From NCBI GenBank assembly GCA_025350945.1, contig JANXWW010000335.1:1-15223 (forward strand): 15,223 bases of DNA, in the 5' to 3' direction. Below the pieces are notes generated by a model. The model searched no databases. It saw only the letters and a program-made list of their open reading frames with translations, and was not told the DNA's origin. Positions 1 to 8,741 of this stretch are shown in pieces (positions within the stretch are counted from its first letter, which is position 1; each line of letters opens with the position of its first letter). The position numbers were made by a program, and so were the translations under genes. Source of the stretch: Burkholderiales bacterium. GTDB taxonomy: Bacteria; Pseudomonadota; Gammaproteobacteria; Burkholderiales; Usitatibacteraceae.

Positions 1-254
1 GCCCACGCGAGTAACGAAGGCACGACGGAGAGCAAAAAAATATTGCGTGCGCTCTTCGGTGCGCTGCCGAGAAGATTGAGCGCCAGGCCCCACTGAATAC
101 CGCCTAAGAACGATAAAATCACGGCAGCGTATGCGCTGAGAACATGGGTCGCGAATGCGCGATATTGATGGGGTGCTAACCATAATGCGGCGCTACCGGC
201 GATAAACGGAATCGCACCGGCGAATGTGAGCCATCGCGCCCAGGCGGTGTTCAT
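1..254 (-). CDS. DUF3429 family inner-membrane protein (N-terminal part, cut by window edge)
   Basis: The reverse strand reads from an ATG at 254 to the window edge, giving 84 codons of an open frame that must continue beyond position 1. The peptide is hydrophobic, with likely membrane segments at residues 10-27 and 38-59 and a third starting near 72. The stretch around residues 45-56 (ILSFLGGIQWGL) resembles the conserved core of DUF3429 proteins, small inner-membrane proteins of unknown function. The ATG overlaps the TGA stop of dsbB in an ATGA junction, so translation is probably coupled to dsbB. The family call is from motif memory only. No function can be given. Confidence 0.7.
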   Translation of the reverse strand, partial: MNTAWARWLTFAGAIPFIAGSAALWLAPHQYRAFATHVLSAYAAVILSFLGGIQWGLALNLLGSAPKSARNIFLLSVVPSLLAW

Positions 255-745
255 TTTGTTTTTGAACGTAGTGCAACAGCAACAAAAATAACCAGCAGCA
301 CACTAAAACAAATCAGCGACCACGCCACCAACGATAAGCCAAACGTGGGCGGATATTTATCCGCGCAGCCGCCGGTGGCAAAAAATAGCTTGCCTTCGAA
401 CCACTGTGCGCTTGGCAGGCCTTGAACGAATTCACCCACTGGATCGCTGAGGCACGATTGCATGGTGTCGCCTTTGCTCAATTGCCAGATGGTGAAGCCG
501 ACGCCCGATGCGGCGAATAGTGCAAGCAACGCTGCGTAAATTTGTCTGCCGACTATCGCGGGCCCATGTATCGCGCCAAGCAGGGCGATAAAGCCAATGC
601 ACAGATAAGCATAGCGCTGCAAAATGCACAACGGGCAGGGCTGCTGTTGTTGCGGGCCGTGCTGGAACCAATAAGCGCCCGCAACCAACGCGAAGCAAAG
701 AACAGCGATAGCAAAAAAGAGGGTGCGGAGCGTTTTATTTTTCAT
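251..745 (-). CDS. dsbB: Disulfide bond formation protein B (quinone-linked thiol oxidase of DsbA)
   Basis: DsbB is an inner-membrane protein that reoxidises the periplasmic oxidase DsbA and passes the electrons to quinone. Four hydrophobic segments are visible. The first cysteine pair lies in PCPLCILQRYA (C37 and C40 counting from the ATG at 745), and the second pair is C98 and C127 in the second periplasmic loop, matching E. coli C41/C44 and C104/C130. The length of 164 residues is normal. An in-frame GTG at 760 would add five residues and overlap the stop of the upstream dehydrogenase gene (GTGA). Neither start has a clear Shine-Dalgarno sequence, and I prefer the ATG because it begins a typical MKNKT-hydrophobic N-terminus. 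The gene sits between the glutamate dehydrogenase and DUF3429 genes with almost no spacing, so it is likely co-transcribed with them. Confidence 0.93.
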   Translation of the reverse strand: MKNKTLRTLFFAIAVLCFALVAGAYWFQHGPQQQQPCPLCILQRYAYLCIGFIALLGAIHGPAIVGRQIYAALLALFAASGVGFTIWQLSKGDTMQSCLSDPVGEFVQGLPSAQWFEGKLFFATGGCADKYPPTFGLSLVAWSLICFSVLLVIFVAVALRSKTK

Positions 746-756
746 GGTGATTAGTG

Positions 757-3700
757 TCACACCAGCAAGCGAAGTTCACGTAACAACACAGATAACATAG
801 CGAGATCGGTTTCGCGCGCTTTCTTCAAATCATCAACGACCTCATACATGCGTGCGAGCGCTTTCGTGTGATGTTGTTCCCACGCCGTGATTAACTTCGC
901 CGAATCATTTACTGATGGTGAAAATGTCAGCACGCCATCTGTCAATTGACGCTGCAGGTTTGCCAAATCATCACGCATCGCCGCGCGGGCCATCGATTGC
1001 CAATGCGTGTCAGACGGCAGCGAGCCAATTTGCGCCGCGACCCAGCGCAGATTTAATTTGCCGACCAACGCGAAATAAACAGAGGCTGCCAGCTCAACCG
1101 GACGATTTGTGTGTTTTGTTTCCTGGGAAATTTCAACAATATCGAGCACCGAGTACATCGCATCCAGGCGCGCCACCGATGTTGCCAATGCTGTCGGCAC
1201 ACCTTGTTGCGTAAGTCGCGCCTCATTGGTTTGCAAAGCCAGCAAATCATCAGCGGACAAAAAATCAGGCAAGCGTTTGGCAATGGTGGTGACACCGGGC
1301 GCAAAAAATTCGAGCACATTTGCAATCGGCATGCGTTCAGCGCGGCGACGCAAAAACCATAATGTCGCGCGCAGCACGAGTCGTCCGGCATCAATCAGCA
1401 TTTCCGATTGGGTTGCGGTCGGCACGATATTGTCGAGTGCATCAATTGCGTTCCACAACGATGTCATTTCGAATACATCGCGCGTCAACATAAAGCAACG
1501 CACCACTTCCGGTGCGCTGGCACCCGTTTCCTCGCGCATGCGATGCACGAACACACTGCCCGCGCGATTGATGGTGCTATTGGCGATCACGGTCGCAATG
1601 ATTTCACGTTTCAGTGCGTGCTTGGGCATGATGGCCGCAAACTTTTTTTGCAGCGCGGTGGGGAAATATGTGATCAACGCTTTCGCCACATAATCCTCAT
1701 CGACCAGATCAGACGCCAGCAATTCATCGAACAATTCCATCTTGCTATATGCCAGCAGCACCGCGCGCTCTGGCGAAGTCAGGCCTTTTTTTACGGTTTT
1801 GCGCTTGGCAATTTCCTCGTCTGTCGGCAAATACTCAACCGCGCGATTTAATCGTCCCGCTTTTTCTAGATGGCGAATAAAGCGCGCCTGTGCATCAAGC
1901 AGTTTTTCGCCACGCACGCCTGATACGGTGAGCGATTGTGTTTGATAATAATTATCCTGTAGCACCAGCAGGCCGACTTCATCAGTCATGCTGGCCAGCA
2001 ATTGATCGCGCTCGTCTTTTTTGATCGCGCCCGCATCAATAATGGCATCCACCAGAATCTTGATATTGACTTCATGATCCGAGCAATCCACACCCGCAGA
2101 ATTATCAATCGCATCCGTGTGCAGTCGCACGCCCGATTGCGCGGCTTCCACGCGGCCCAGCTGCGTGAAGCCCAGATTGCCGCCTTCGGCCACCACCTTG
2201 CAGCGCAGCTCATTACCGTTGATGCGCAGTGCATCGGTCGCACGGTCACCGACCTCAGCGTGGCTTTGGTGGCTGGCTTTTACATAGGTGCCGATGCCGC
2301 CGTTGTAAAAAAGATCAACCGGTGCTTTCAGAATCGCGCGCATTAATTCAACCGGTGCAAGCGCATCCAGTTTGGCGTCAATCGCAAGCATGGCCTTAAT
2401 TTCCGGTGTCAGCGGAATTGATTTCGCGCCGCGCGGAAAAATGCCACCGCCTTTGCTGATAAGTTTTTTGTCGTAGTCTTCCCAGCTTGAGCGCGGCAAT
2501 GCAAACATGCGCTCACGTTCTGTAAAGCTCACTGTCGCATCGGGATCCGGATCCAGAAAAATATGGCGATGATCGAAGGCCGCAACCAGACGAATATGTT
2601 TTGACAACAGCATGCCGTTACCAAACACATCACCCGACATATCGCCCACGCCAGCAACAGTGAAATCAGTGGTCTGTGTATTGTGATTAATTTCGCGGAA
2701 ATGACGCTTCACGCTTTCCCATGCGCCTTTTGCCGTAATGCCCATTTTTTTGTGATCGTAGCCGACCGATCCGCCGGATGCGAATGCATCACCCAGCCAG
2801 TGACCATATTCGGCTGAAATCGCGTTGGCGTAATCAGAAAATGTGGCCGTGCCTTTGTCAGCCGCCACCACCAGATAAGGATCGTCCGCATCATGCCGCA
2901 CAACGTTTACCGGTGGCACGATTTTGCCTTTCACCATGTTATCGGTGAGATCAAGCAAACCGCGCAGGAACGTCTGGTAGCATGTCACTCCTTCTTTCAT
3001 GTAGGCTTCGCGATCGGTCGCGGGCGGCGCGGCTTTTAAAACAAATCCACCTTTCGATCCCACCGGCACAATCACCGCATTTTTCACCATCTGCGCTTTG
3101 ACCAGTCCCAACACCTCGGTGCGAAAATCTTCCGGCCGATCCGACCAGCGCAAACCGCCGCGTGCTACTTTGCCACCGCGTAAATGAATCCCCTCCACGC
3201 GCGGCGAATATACAAAAATTTCGTATAACGGACGGGGCTCGGGCAGCTCGGGTACTTTTGCAGATTCAAGCTTGATCGATAAATAGCTTTTCTTGTTTCC
3301 TGCGGCATCATGTTGATAATAATTGGTGCGCAGCGCGGCCTGAATCACGCTTAAAAATCGGCGCAATATTTTGTCCTCATCCGCATTTGCGACATCTTCG
3401 AGCAGCGCTTCAATTTCTGAAACTTTGGCGTTGGTTGCATCAACACGATTAGCACGATCATCTGCTTTTAAGTCTGGAGAAGGCTTGAAGCGCAGATGAA
3501 ACAAGCTCACCAGCGCAGCCGTTATCGCGGCATGATTCGCCAATGTTTGCTCGATGTAGCTTTGACTAAATGTGAAGCCCGCCTGCTTTAAATATTTTGC
3601 GAGCGCGCGGATCATGACGACTTCATCGCTCTCGATGGATGCCGCCAGTGTCAAACGGTTAAAGCCATCACTCTCAACCGTGCGCGACCAAATGCGACCA

Positions 3701-5655
3701 AACGCGTTTTCAAATTTAGCTTTAACGTTATTAGCATGATCCAGATTTAAATTTGCGAACCGATGGCTCAAGCCAAAATCATGAATGTGAATCGCCGGCT
3801 GGGTATGGCGCGCAATCACATACGAACGCTCACTTTCCACTCGCACGCCCATGTTTTCCAGCATCGGCAGACTCGCTGATAACGGGATCGCAATGCCCAG
3901 GCTGTACACGCGAAACCGGAGTTCGTTCGCATTGGTTACAGGCTGATATGGCTGATATAGCACCATCGCGATAGGCGAATTCGCAGACAGGGTTTGTGAT
4001 GACGCGAAATCTTTTACCGCCTGGTCGACAGAGACATCTTCGCGATACGCGGCCGGAAAGGGCAACACAAATTCTCGTCGCGCCTCGTTCGCCAGCGCCT
4101 CGTTCCGGGATGATGTCAGCGTGGCGAATACGCCATCTTCCCAGCGTCGAATGGCTGCAACCACTTCGGCTTCCAGCGCCTTGATGTCGGGCTGAATCTT
4201 ATTTTTGGGTGACGTGCGAATGAGCATGTGAATGCGCGCGAGCACCGACTCAGAGAGTTGCACATTGAATTCAGCGCTGGTGCCAGCAAATGCGCGTTTC
4301 AAAATTTCTTGCAGGCGAATGCGCACTTCGGTGTTGTAGTTTTCACGCGGTAAATAAATTAAACACGAATAAAAACGCGCATAAACATCGCGTCTCACGA
4401 ATAGTCTTGATCGTGCTCGCTCGCCCAACCCCAGAATACCGGTGACGGTTTCGAACAACTCATCATCGGTAATTTGAAACAACTCGTCACGCGGATAAGT
4501 TTCGAGAATCGAGAATAGATTTTTACCTGCATGGCTTGCAGGCGGGAACCCGGCACGTTCCATCACGCGCTGAATTTTTTGGCGCAGGATCGGGATCTGA
4601 TGTGGGTTTGCATGATACGTGCTGGAGGTGTACAGGCCGACGAAACGGCGCTCGCCGATGACATTGCCGACAATGTCAAAACGCTTTACGCCCAAATAAT
4701 CCAGATAACCTGGCCGATGCACCGTGGCGCGCGAGTTGGCTTTGGTTAGCACTAATAATTGCGGTTTGTGAGCCAACGCGCGAAGCTCGGCAGGCAGTTC
4801 ATTAAAGCTCGCCGATACGCCACCCAGCTTGGGTTCGCGCAAAATGCCGAGGCCAGAATTAGGAACGATTTTCAAAATGTCTTGACTTATACCGTTGATG
4901 ATTTGAGCGCTCAGTTCGTAATCGCGATAGCCCAGCAACGTGAAATGATTGTCGCCCACCCAGCTTAAGAATGCGCGCGCTTCATCCAGCTCGGCGAGCG
5001 GAACTGCTTTTGCTGCACCGCCCATGTCGGCAAGAATCTCACCGACTTTGGCTTTCATTTTTGGCCAGTCTTCCACCGCTGCACGCACATCCGCCAGCAC
5101 AGCCACCAAGCCGTCGCCCAGCGCCTTGATGCGCGCTGGGTCGGTAATTTTTTCGATCTCGACATGTATCCATGACTCCGTCCACGATTCCGACGTCTTG
5201 CTGCCGGTGGCATCGTCAAGCGACTTTAATGCGCCGTGCTCATCGCGCGTAGCGTCAAACAGCGGATGGATAACGAGATGGGTGTCAATGCTTTGTCGAT
5301 TAATTTCCATAACGATGGAATCCACCAGAAACGGCATGTCGTTATTGATAAATTCGATAATCGTGCTGGTGGACGTAAAGCCGTGCTGCGCTGCAACGGG
5401 ATTAAAAATGCGCAGCAATGGCGCGCCGTGGTGAAACTCGGCACCGAACTTCAAATGATTGAGCGCTAACGCTGCCCAGGTATTGGCATCACGCGAACCA
5501 AAATCTTCCGCGTCAATCTCGCCGCAATATTTTTCGGCGAATGTTTTCGCGATTTTTTTTTCGGGTGTGTGATTGTCTGCAACGGCGATGGCGTCGATGC
5601 ACGCAGAAATATCGGTTAGGAGTCTGGTTTTCTGAAGTTCTAGTCGAGTGGACAT
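757..5655 (-). CDS. gdhB: Large NAD-dependent glutamate dehydrogenase (180-kDa class)
   Basis: This 1632-residue protein has the normal size of the large bacterial NAD-GDH class (Bac_GDH), which oxidatively deaminates glutamate to 2-oxoglutarate and ammonium in the cytoplasm, usually as a catabolic enzyme. About the first 700 residues are the ACT-like and helical regulatory part of the family. The catalytic core lies in the second half: RWSDRPEDFRTEVLGL near 836-851, the glycine-rich GSKGGFV near 866-872 with the expected substrate lysine, a VVAADKGTA segment near 929-937, the nucleotide-binding VAGVGDMSGDVFGNGML near 1000-1016, and YNGGIGTYVK near 1117-1126. A helical tail follows. I see no frameshift. 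The ATG at 5655 has only a poor Shine-Dalgarno match. A TATAAT and an upstream Pho-box-like element lie 32-65 bases upstream. The gene heads an apparent operon with dsbB and a DUF3429 gene. The symbol follows Pseudomonas usage. Confidence 0.95.
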   Translation of the reverse strand: MSTRLELQKTRLLTDISACIDAIAVADNHTPEKKIAKTFAEKYCGEIDAEDFGSRDANTWAALALNHLKFGAEFHHGAPLLRIFNPVAAQHGFTSTSTIIEFINNDMPFLVDSIVMEINRQSIDTHLVIHPLFDATRDEHGALKSLDDATGSKTSESWTESWIHVEIEKITDPARIKALGDGLVAVLADVRAAVEDWPKMKAKVGEILADMGGAAKAVPLAELDEARAFLSWVGDNHFTLLGYRDYELSAQIINGISQDILKIVPNSGLGILREPKLGGVSASFNELPAELRALAHKPQLLVLTKANSRATVHRPGYLDYLGVKRFDIVGNVIGERRFVGLYTSSTYHANPHQIPILRQKIQRVMERAGFPPASHAGKNLFSILETYPRDELFQITDDELFETVTGILGLGERARSRLFVRRDVYARFYSCLIYLPRENYNTEVRIRLQEILKRAFAGTSAEFNVQLSESVLARIHMLIRTSPKNKIQPDIKALEAEVVAAIRRWEDGVFATLTSSRNEALANEARREFVLPFPAAYREDVSVDQAVKDFASSQTLSANSPIAMVLYQPYQPVTNANELRFRVYSLGIAIPLSASLPMLENMGVRVESERSYVIARHTQPAIHIHDFGLSHRFANLNLDHANNVKAKFENAFGRIWSRTVESDGFNRLTLAASIESDEVVMIRALAKYLKQAGFTFSQSYIEQTLANHAAITAALVSLFHLRFKPSPDLKADDRANRVDATNAKVSEIEALLEDVANADEDKILRRFLSVIQAALRTNYYQHDAAGNKKSYLSIKLESAKVPELPEPRPLYEIFVYSPRVEGIHLRGGKVARGGLRWSDRPEDFRTEVLGLVKAQMVKNAVIVPVGSKGGFVLKAAPPATDREAYMKEGVTCYQTFLRGLLDLTDNMVKGKIVPPVNVVRHDADDPYLVVAADKGTATFSDYANAISAEYGHWLGDAFASGGSVGYDHKKMGITAKGAWESVKRHFREINHNTQTTDFTVAGVGDMSGDVFGNGMLLSKHIRLVAAFDHRHIFLDPDPDATVSFTERERMFALPRSSWEDYDKKLISKGGGIFPRGAKSIPLTPEIKAMLAIDAKLDALAPVELMRAILKAPVDLFYNGGIGTYVKASHQSHAEVGDRATDALRINGNELRCKVVAEGGNLGFTQLGRVEAAQSGVRLHTDAIDNSAGVDCSDHEVNIKILVDAIIDAGAIKKDERDQLLASMTDEVGLLVLQDNYYQTQSLTVSGVRGEKLLDAQARFIRHLEKAGRLNRAVEYLPTDEEIAKRKTVKKGLTSPERAVLLAYSKMELFDELLASDLVDEDYVAKALITYFPTALQKKFAAIMPKHALKREIIATVIANSTINRAGSVFVHRMREETGASAPEVVRCFMLTRDVFEMTSLWNAIDALDNIVPTATQSEMLIDAGRLVLRATLWFLRRRAERMPIANVLEFFAPGVTTIAKRLPDFLSADDLLALQTNEARLTQQGVPTALATSVARLDAMYSVLDIVEISQETKHTNRPVELAASVYFALVGKLNLRWVAAQIGSLPSDTHWQSMARAAMRDDLANLQRQLTDGVLTFSPSVNDSAKLITAWEQHHTKALARMYEVVDDLKKARETDLAMLSVLLRELRLLV

Positions 5656-5686
5656 GGCGGACTTTACGATAATTTTGTAAGCCCGA

Positions 5687-5720
5687 ATTATAGTCCTGCA
5701 AGATGAATGTGACTTGACAA
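5687..5720 (-). promoter_or_regulatory. Promoter of the glutamate dehydrogenase operon with a Pho-box-like element
   Basis: On the minus strand, TTGTCAAGTCACATTCAT (5720 down to 5703) has two 7-base half-sites separated by 4 bases, as in a Pho box. It is followed by exactly 10 bases and a perfect TATAAT (5692-5687). The -35 position carries no consensus, as expected for an activator-dependent promoter. The second half-site CATTCAT is identical to that of the plcP element. The predicted leader is about 25 bases. The -10 is clear; PhoB binding is inference, and the first half-site (TTGTCAA) is weaker than in plcP. Confidence 0.55.
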
Positions 5721-5736
5721 AGGTTATGCGCTATGT

Positions 5737-5766
5737 GCATTAACTGGCATTAACCCGCATTATCGT
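5737..5766. repeat. Three direct repeats of GCATTAAC-type with a 10-base period
   Basis: The plus strand shows GCATTAAC, GCATTAAC and GCATTATC starting at 5737, 5747 and 5757, exactly 10 bases (one helical turn) apart. They lie 17 bases beyond the Pho-box-like element of the dehydrogenase promoter and 82-111 bases upstream of its ATG. A further ATGC at 5726 makes an ATGC-n7-GCAT inverted pair with the first repeat. Helically phased copies on one face of the DNA are typical of a regulator or operator array, but I cannot name the factor. Confidence 0.5.
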
Positions 5767-5816
5767 TTTCCGTTACCGATTGGTTTTGTGTCGAATGTTT
5801 ATCAATAAAAAACTGA

Positions 5817-7163
5817 CTATTTCCGACGCAGGATAATGCTCTTGTTGGCATCTTCAGCAAACGCATAATCCGCGCGCCCGCCTTGAATTTTTCCCATCAC
5901 CAGCATGCCCGGAGAAACGGCGTCGTGATCGGCGGCGCTGAATGGCGCGCGATGCGTGGTGATGACGCCCTCTATTGACTGAATATTTTCCAGTGCGTTT
6001 TTAATGCGCGTGCCGTCCTGGCTTGCTGCGTTTTGAATCGCGTTGTAAAGAATGCGCATTGCATCATAGCCTTGTGCGGCGGCCATTGGTGACGGGATCG
6101 TGCTGCTGCCGGTGCGTTGCGCATAGCGGGTGACGAATGCGCGGGCGCGAACGTGTGAGCTCTGGGCGACAAACGTCAGCGGCATCATCACATTTTCCCC
6201 GCTCTTGCCTGATTGCTCGATAAAACTCTGCATGGATGCGGTCCAGCCGGCGAAGGTGGGCACTTTCCACTTGATGGCGTCACGCGACTTTACAATCGCT
6301 GCCAGCTCAGGGCCGATACCGTACATGATAACGGCCTCCGCACCTGACTCTTTGGCGGCTTTAAGTTGTGCTGACATATTGGTATCGCCAATGTTGAATC
6401 GTCCGATGTAGGCGGGTTTCATATTCTTTGCGGCTAATGCTTTTTCAAGATCAATTTTCCCGCTTTCGCCGTAAGGTGTTGCGTCTGCAAGGATCGCAAT
6501 ACTGCTGATGCCCGCGCGGGAGACTATATGCTCGACCATGAAACTGGTTTCAATATCGGTTCTAGGTGCGACGCGAAAAATGAAATTATCAGGCGCTGCA
6601 GGTGGGGCAAATTTTTTGGTGAGTGTGGGGCCGGTTGACACCGCAACAATCACAGGGATGCGTGCCTTTTGATAGACATCAATTGATGACAAGCCGACGC
6701 CGGTATTGACGATGCCCACAGTGGCAATAACTCTTTGCCCGTTGATAAGATCATTGGCGACGACACCACCGGCAGCCGGGTTTGCCTGATCATCGCGCTC
6801 GACTAGAACAATTTTCTTGCCCAGTACGCCACCAACGTACAGATTAATCTCCTCAACAGCGATACGCACACCTTCGCGCATGCTGATACCCATGGGCGCG
6901 CTGCCACCGGTGAATGGTCCGCTCAAGCCGATTCTGATGACATCTGTGCTCGCTGTGCTGTTCTCGGATGCACCATTGACAGGGCTGGCGGGCACCTTGG
7001 CTGACTTTGCGTTAGCTGGTGCCGCCGATTTTGCCGGTTCATTTGGTGCTGCCGGTTTCGTTTGCGCGTTTGCAGGCAATTCCGCAGCAAGGAAGCAATA
7101 CAAAAAAAACACTACGGATAACCGCACCGCAAAAACCCGCGAAGTGAAAGTCGCATATTCCAT
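5817..7163 (-). CDS. Periplasmic ABC-type substrate-binding protein (branched-chain amino acid / LivJ-like family)
   Basis: The 448-residue protein starts with a signal peptide (hydrophobic core about residues 11-28, likely cleavage after ANA-Q near 33-34). A 40-residue Ala/Pro/Lys-rich linker follows (about 35-73), then a Peripla_BP_6-type fold beginning DVIRIGLSGPFTGGSA near 74-90. This family binds leucine/isoleucine/valine, other amino acids, amides or aromatic acids and hands them to a Liv-type permease. No permease or ATPase gene is in the window, so this is an orphan binding protein and its ligand cannot be predicted. The start is supported by AAAGGGGAAATT directly before the ATG at 7163. 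The gene is flanked by noncoding gaps of 161 and 199 bases, so it is probably transcribed alone; I found no convincing promoter or terminator. The disordered linker is unusual for the family. Confidence 0.88.
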   Translation of the reverse strand: MEYATFTSRVFAVRLSVVFFLYCFLAAELPANAQTKPAAPNEPAKSAAPANAKSAKVPASPVNGASENSTASTDVIRIGLSGPFTGGSAPMGISMREGVRIAVEEINLYVGGVLGKKIVLVERDDQANPAAGGVVANDLINGQRVIATVGIVNTGVGLSSIDVYQKARIPVIVAVSTGPTLTKKFAPPAAPDNFIFRVAPRTDIETSFMVEHIVSRAGISSIAILADATPYGESGKIDLEKALAAKNMKPAYIGRFNIGDTNMSAQLKAAKESGAEAVIMYGIGPELAAIVKSRDAIKWKVPTFAGWTASMQSFIEQSGKSGENVMMPLTFVAQSSHVRARAFVTRYAQRTGSSTIPSPMAAAQGYDAMRILYNAIQNAASQDGTRIKNALENIQSIEGVITTHRAPFSAADHDAVSPGMLVMGKIQGGRADYAFAEDANKSIILRRK

Positions 7164-7362
7164 AATTTCCCCTTTATGCCGTTATTTTTCTAATGAAGCG
7201 CCATTTGTTTTGCGTAGCGGCGAGACACAATTCACACACAATGTAATTACGCACTAAATGCAGGGGTTGGCACAAGTGCTTTTTTGTAAATTCTAGTTAA
7301 ATGAGCATGTGCCGACTTGCGCGCAACAACACGGTATCGGCTTGTCGCGAAGCAGAACTGAT

Positions 7363-8688
7363 TTAGCCCGGGAACGATGCTGTTGGTGCTGCAACGTTGT
7401 TTTTGTCTGTTTTTATGCGGGGTAAATTTTTGGTAGTTGTTCTCGCCTGCACGGCAGTGCTTTCCGCATTATCAATAATTTCTGTTAGCACTTTAATGAA
7501 ATCAGCGGCAATGCTCGCCCATGAAAGACTGTTGGCCACCAGACATGCTTGCAGTTTGAGCTCGGCAATGACGACTGCAGATTCCGCCAGTTTTTTTGTG
7601 GCTGCAACGAATTCTGCGGTGTTGTTTTCTGCGGCGTTGTTAAACGGTACCAGCACACCAGATTTTTCATGCGCAATATGTTGTCGTGCAGCAGCATAGT
7701 CGTAGGCGACCACGGCGAGCCCGCTGGCCAACGCTTCTATCGTTACGTTGCCAAAGGTCTCCGTCTGGCTCGGGAATAAAAACACATCAGCGGATGCGTA
7801 ATGTGCAGCGAGATCGCCACCGGTGCGCGTACCTGCAAAAATAAATTCGGGATGCGCTGACCGAAGTGCGTTCGCGTCCGGTCCGCTGCCCACCAACACG
7901 ACGCGCGCGCGAGCATTGACAGAACGGAAGGCCTCTGCTGCCGCAATAAAAAGCGGCAAATTCTTTTCAGGAGCCAGTCGGCCAACGTAAATTATCACGG
8001 GTGTGTTTTCGTCGGCACCCCAGGCATCACGCAGAGCCTGGCTGCGACGTGATGGATTAAACAGGGCCGTGTCGATGCCGCGCCCCACGACGGCCAGCCG
8101 TTTGTAGCCACGTGCCGCCAGCAACTGACATATTTGTGCGGTGGGGACCATGGTTGCCGCGCAGCGGTTGTGCAGAGCGCGCAACGCGGCGTCAACCAAG
8201 CCCGCAAACAGTCCCATGCCGTAATGGCGGCTATAGGATTGAAAGTTGGTGTGAAAACCGGAAGAAACAGGGATGCCTAAATGCCGCGCGGCGATCAATG
8301 CCGCCCAACCCAGCGGGCCTTCGGTAACAATGTGTACCACGTCCGGTCGCGCTTTACGCCATTGTTGTGCAAGTGTTTTGGGCCGTGTCAGGCCAAGCTG
8401 CAGCTCGCTGTAGCGCGGAATCGCCTGGCCGCGTACCAGTCGCAAATCAAAGTTAGGCTGCGGCATGGGCGCGTCAGCACTGGCATGTTCGCCCGCTGGG
8501 CCAGGTTTTCCATCAATGTCTTGCTGTGGACGCGTAAGCTCAACAGTGTGGCCCAGCTTTAACAACGCTTCGACAATATTGCGCATGGTGTGAGCAACAC
8601 CGTTAATTTCTGGCGCATATGTTTCAGTGACGACCGCAATGCGCAACATACGGGCGGGCTGTTCAAGACGAGGCAAAGTTGAATTCAT
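7363..8688 (-). CDS. GT4-family glycosyltransferase, SqdX/Agt-like (probable diacylglycerol glycosyltransferase)
   Basis: This is a two-domain GT-B retaining glycosyltransferase of 441 residues. The N-terminal domain begins RIAVVTETYAPEINGVAHTM (16-35), has VHIVTEGPLGWAA (118-130) and GFHTNFQSYSRHYG (144-157), and resembles SqdX and the rhizobial Agt lipid glycosyltransferases. The sugar-nucleotide domain has YVGRLAPEKN (234-243) and the EX7E motif at E310/E318 in ETFGNVTIEALASG. Known relatives transfer hexose or hexuronic acid to diacylglycerol. The neighbouring plcP-type gene, which would supply diacylglycerol, supports a lipid acceptor. GAGGAG abuts the first ATG at 8688, which is too close for a normal Shine-Dalgarno site. 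A second in-frame ATG at 8649 (residue 14) begins MLRIAVVTETY, as in many relatives, and could be the true start. The C-terminal 40 residues look disordered. A mannosyltransferase of the MgtA/PimB type is the main alternative. Confidence 0.85.
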   Translation of the reverse strand: MNSTLPRLEQPARMLRIAVVTETYAPEINGVAHTMRNIVEALLKLGHTVELTRPQQDIDGKPGPAGEHASADAPMPQPNFDLRLVRGQAIPRYSELQLGLTRPKTLAQQWRKARPDVVHIVTEGPLGWAALIAARHLGIPVSSGFHTNFQSYSRHYGMGLFAGLVDAALRALHNRCAATMVPTAQICQLLAARGYKRLAVVGRGIDTALFNPSRRSQALRDAWGADENTPVIIYVGRLAPEKNLPLFIAAAEAFRSVNARARVVLVGSGPDANALRSAHPEFIFAGTRTGGDLAAHYASADVFLFPSQTETFGNVTIEALASGLAVVAYDYAAARQHIAHEKSGVLVPFNNAAENNTAEFVAATKKLAESAVVIAELKLQACLVANSLSWASIAADFIKVLTEIIDNAESTAVQARTTTKNLPRIKTDKNNVAAPTASFPG

Positions 8689-8694
8689 CTCCTC

Positions 8695-8728
8695 ACTTTG
8701 CGGATACTTCGTGAATGCCGCATGACAA
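8695..8728 (-). promoter_or_regulatory. Pho-box-like element upstream of the GT4 gene
   Basis: The minus strand reads TTGTCATGCGGCATTCAC from 8728 to 8711. Its half-sites TTGTCAT and CATTCAC have the 4-base spacer of a Pho box, and 12 of 14 half-site bases are identical to the plcP element. After 10 bases comes CAAAGT (8700-8695), a poor -10 match. The element lies in the 53-base gap between the decarboxylase stop and the GT4 start, so it could give the GT4 gene its own regulated promoter. The predicted transcript start (about 8688) falls on the first ATG, which argues for leaderless translation, for the downstream ATG at 8649, or against the promoter. Confidence 0.45.
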
Positions 8729-8741
8729 TGCGGTTAAGTTT

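Noticed and set aside
1109..1693. 194-codon plus-strand open frame inside the glutamate dehydrogenase gene
   Set aside because: It lies wholly antisense to conserved GDH coding sequence, with Ser/Ala/Arg-rich composition typical of shadow frames. The same applies to 4949-5434 and 13791-14258.
7268..7286. GCACAAGTGC followed by T-run as a terminator
   Set aside because: The stem is only 3-4 base pairs with a 2-4 base loop, and the T-run is on the strand opposite to the two flanking minus-strand genes.
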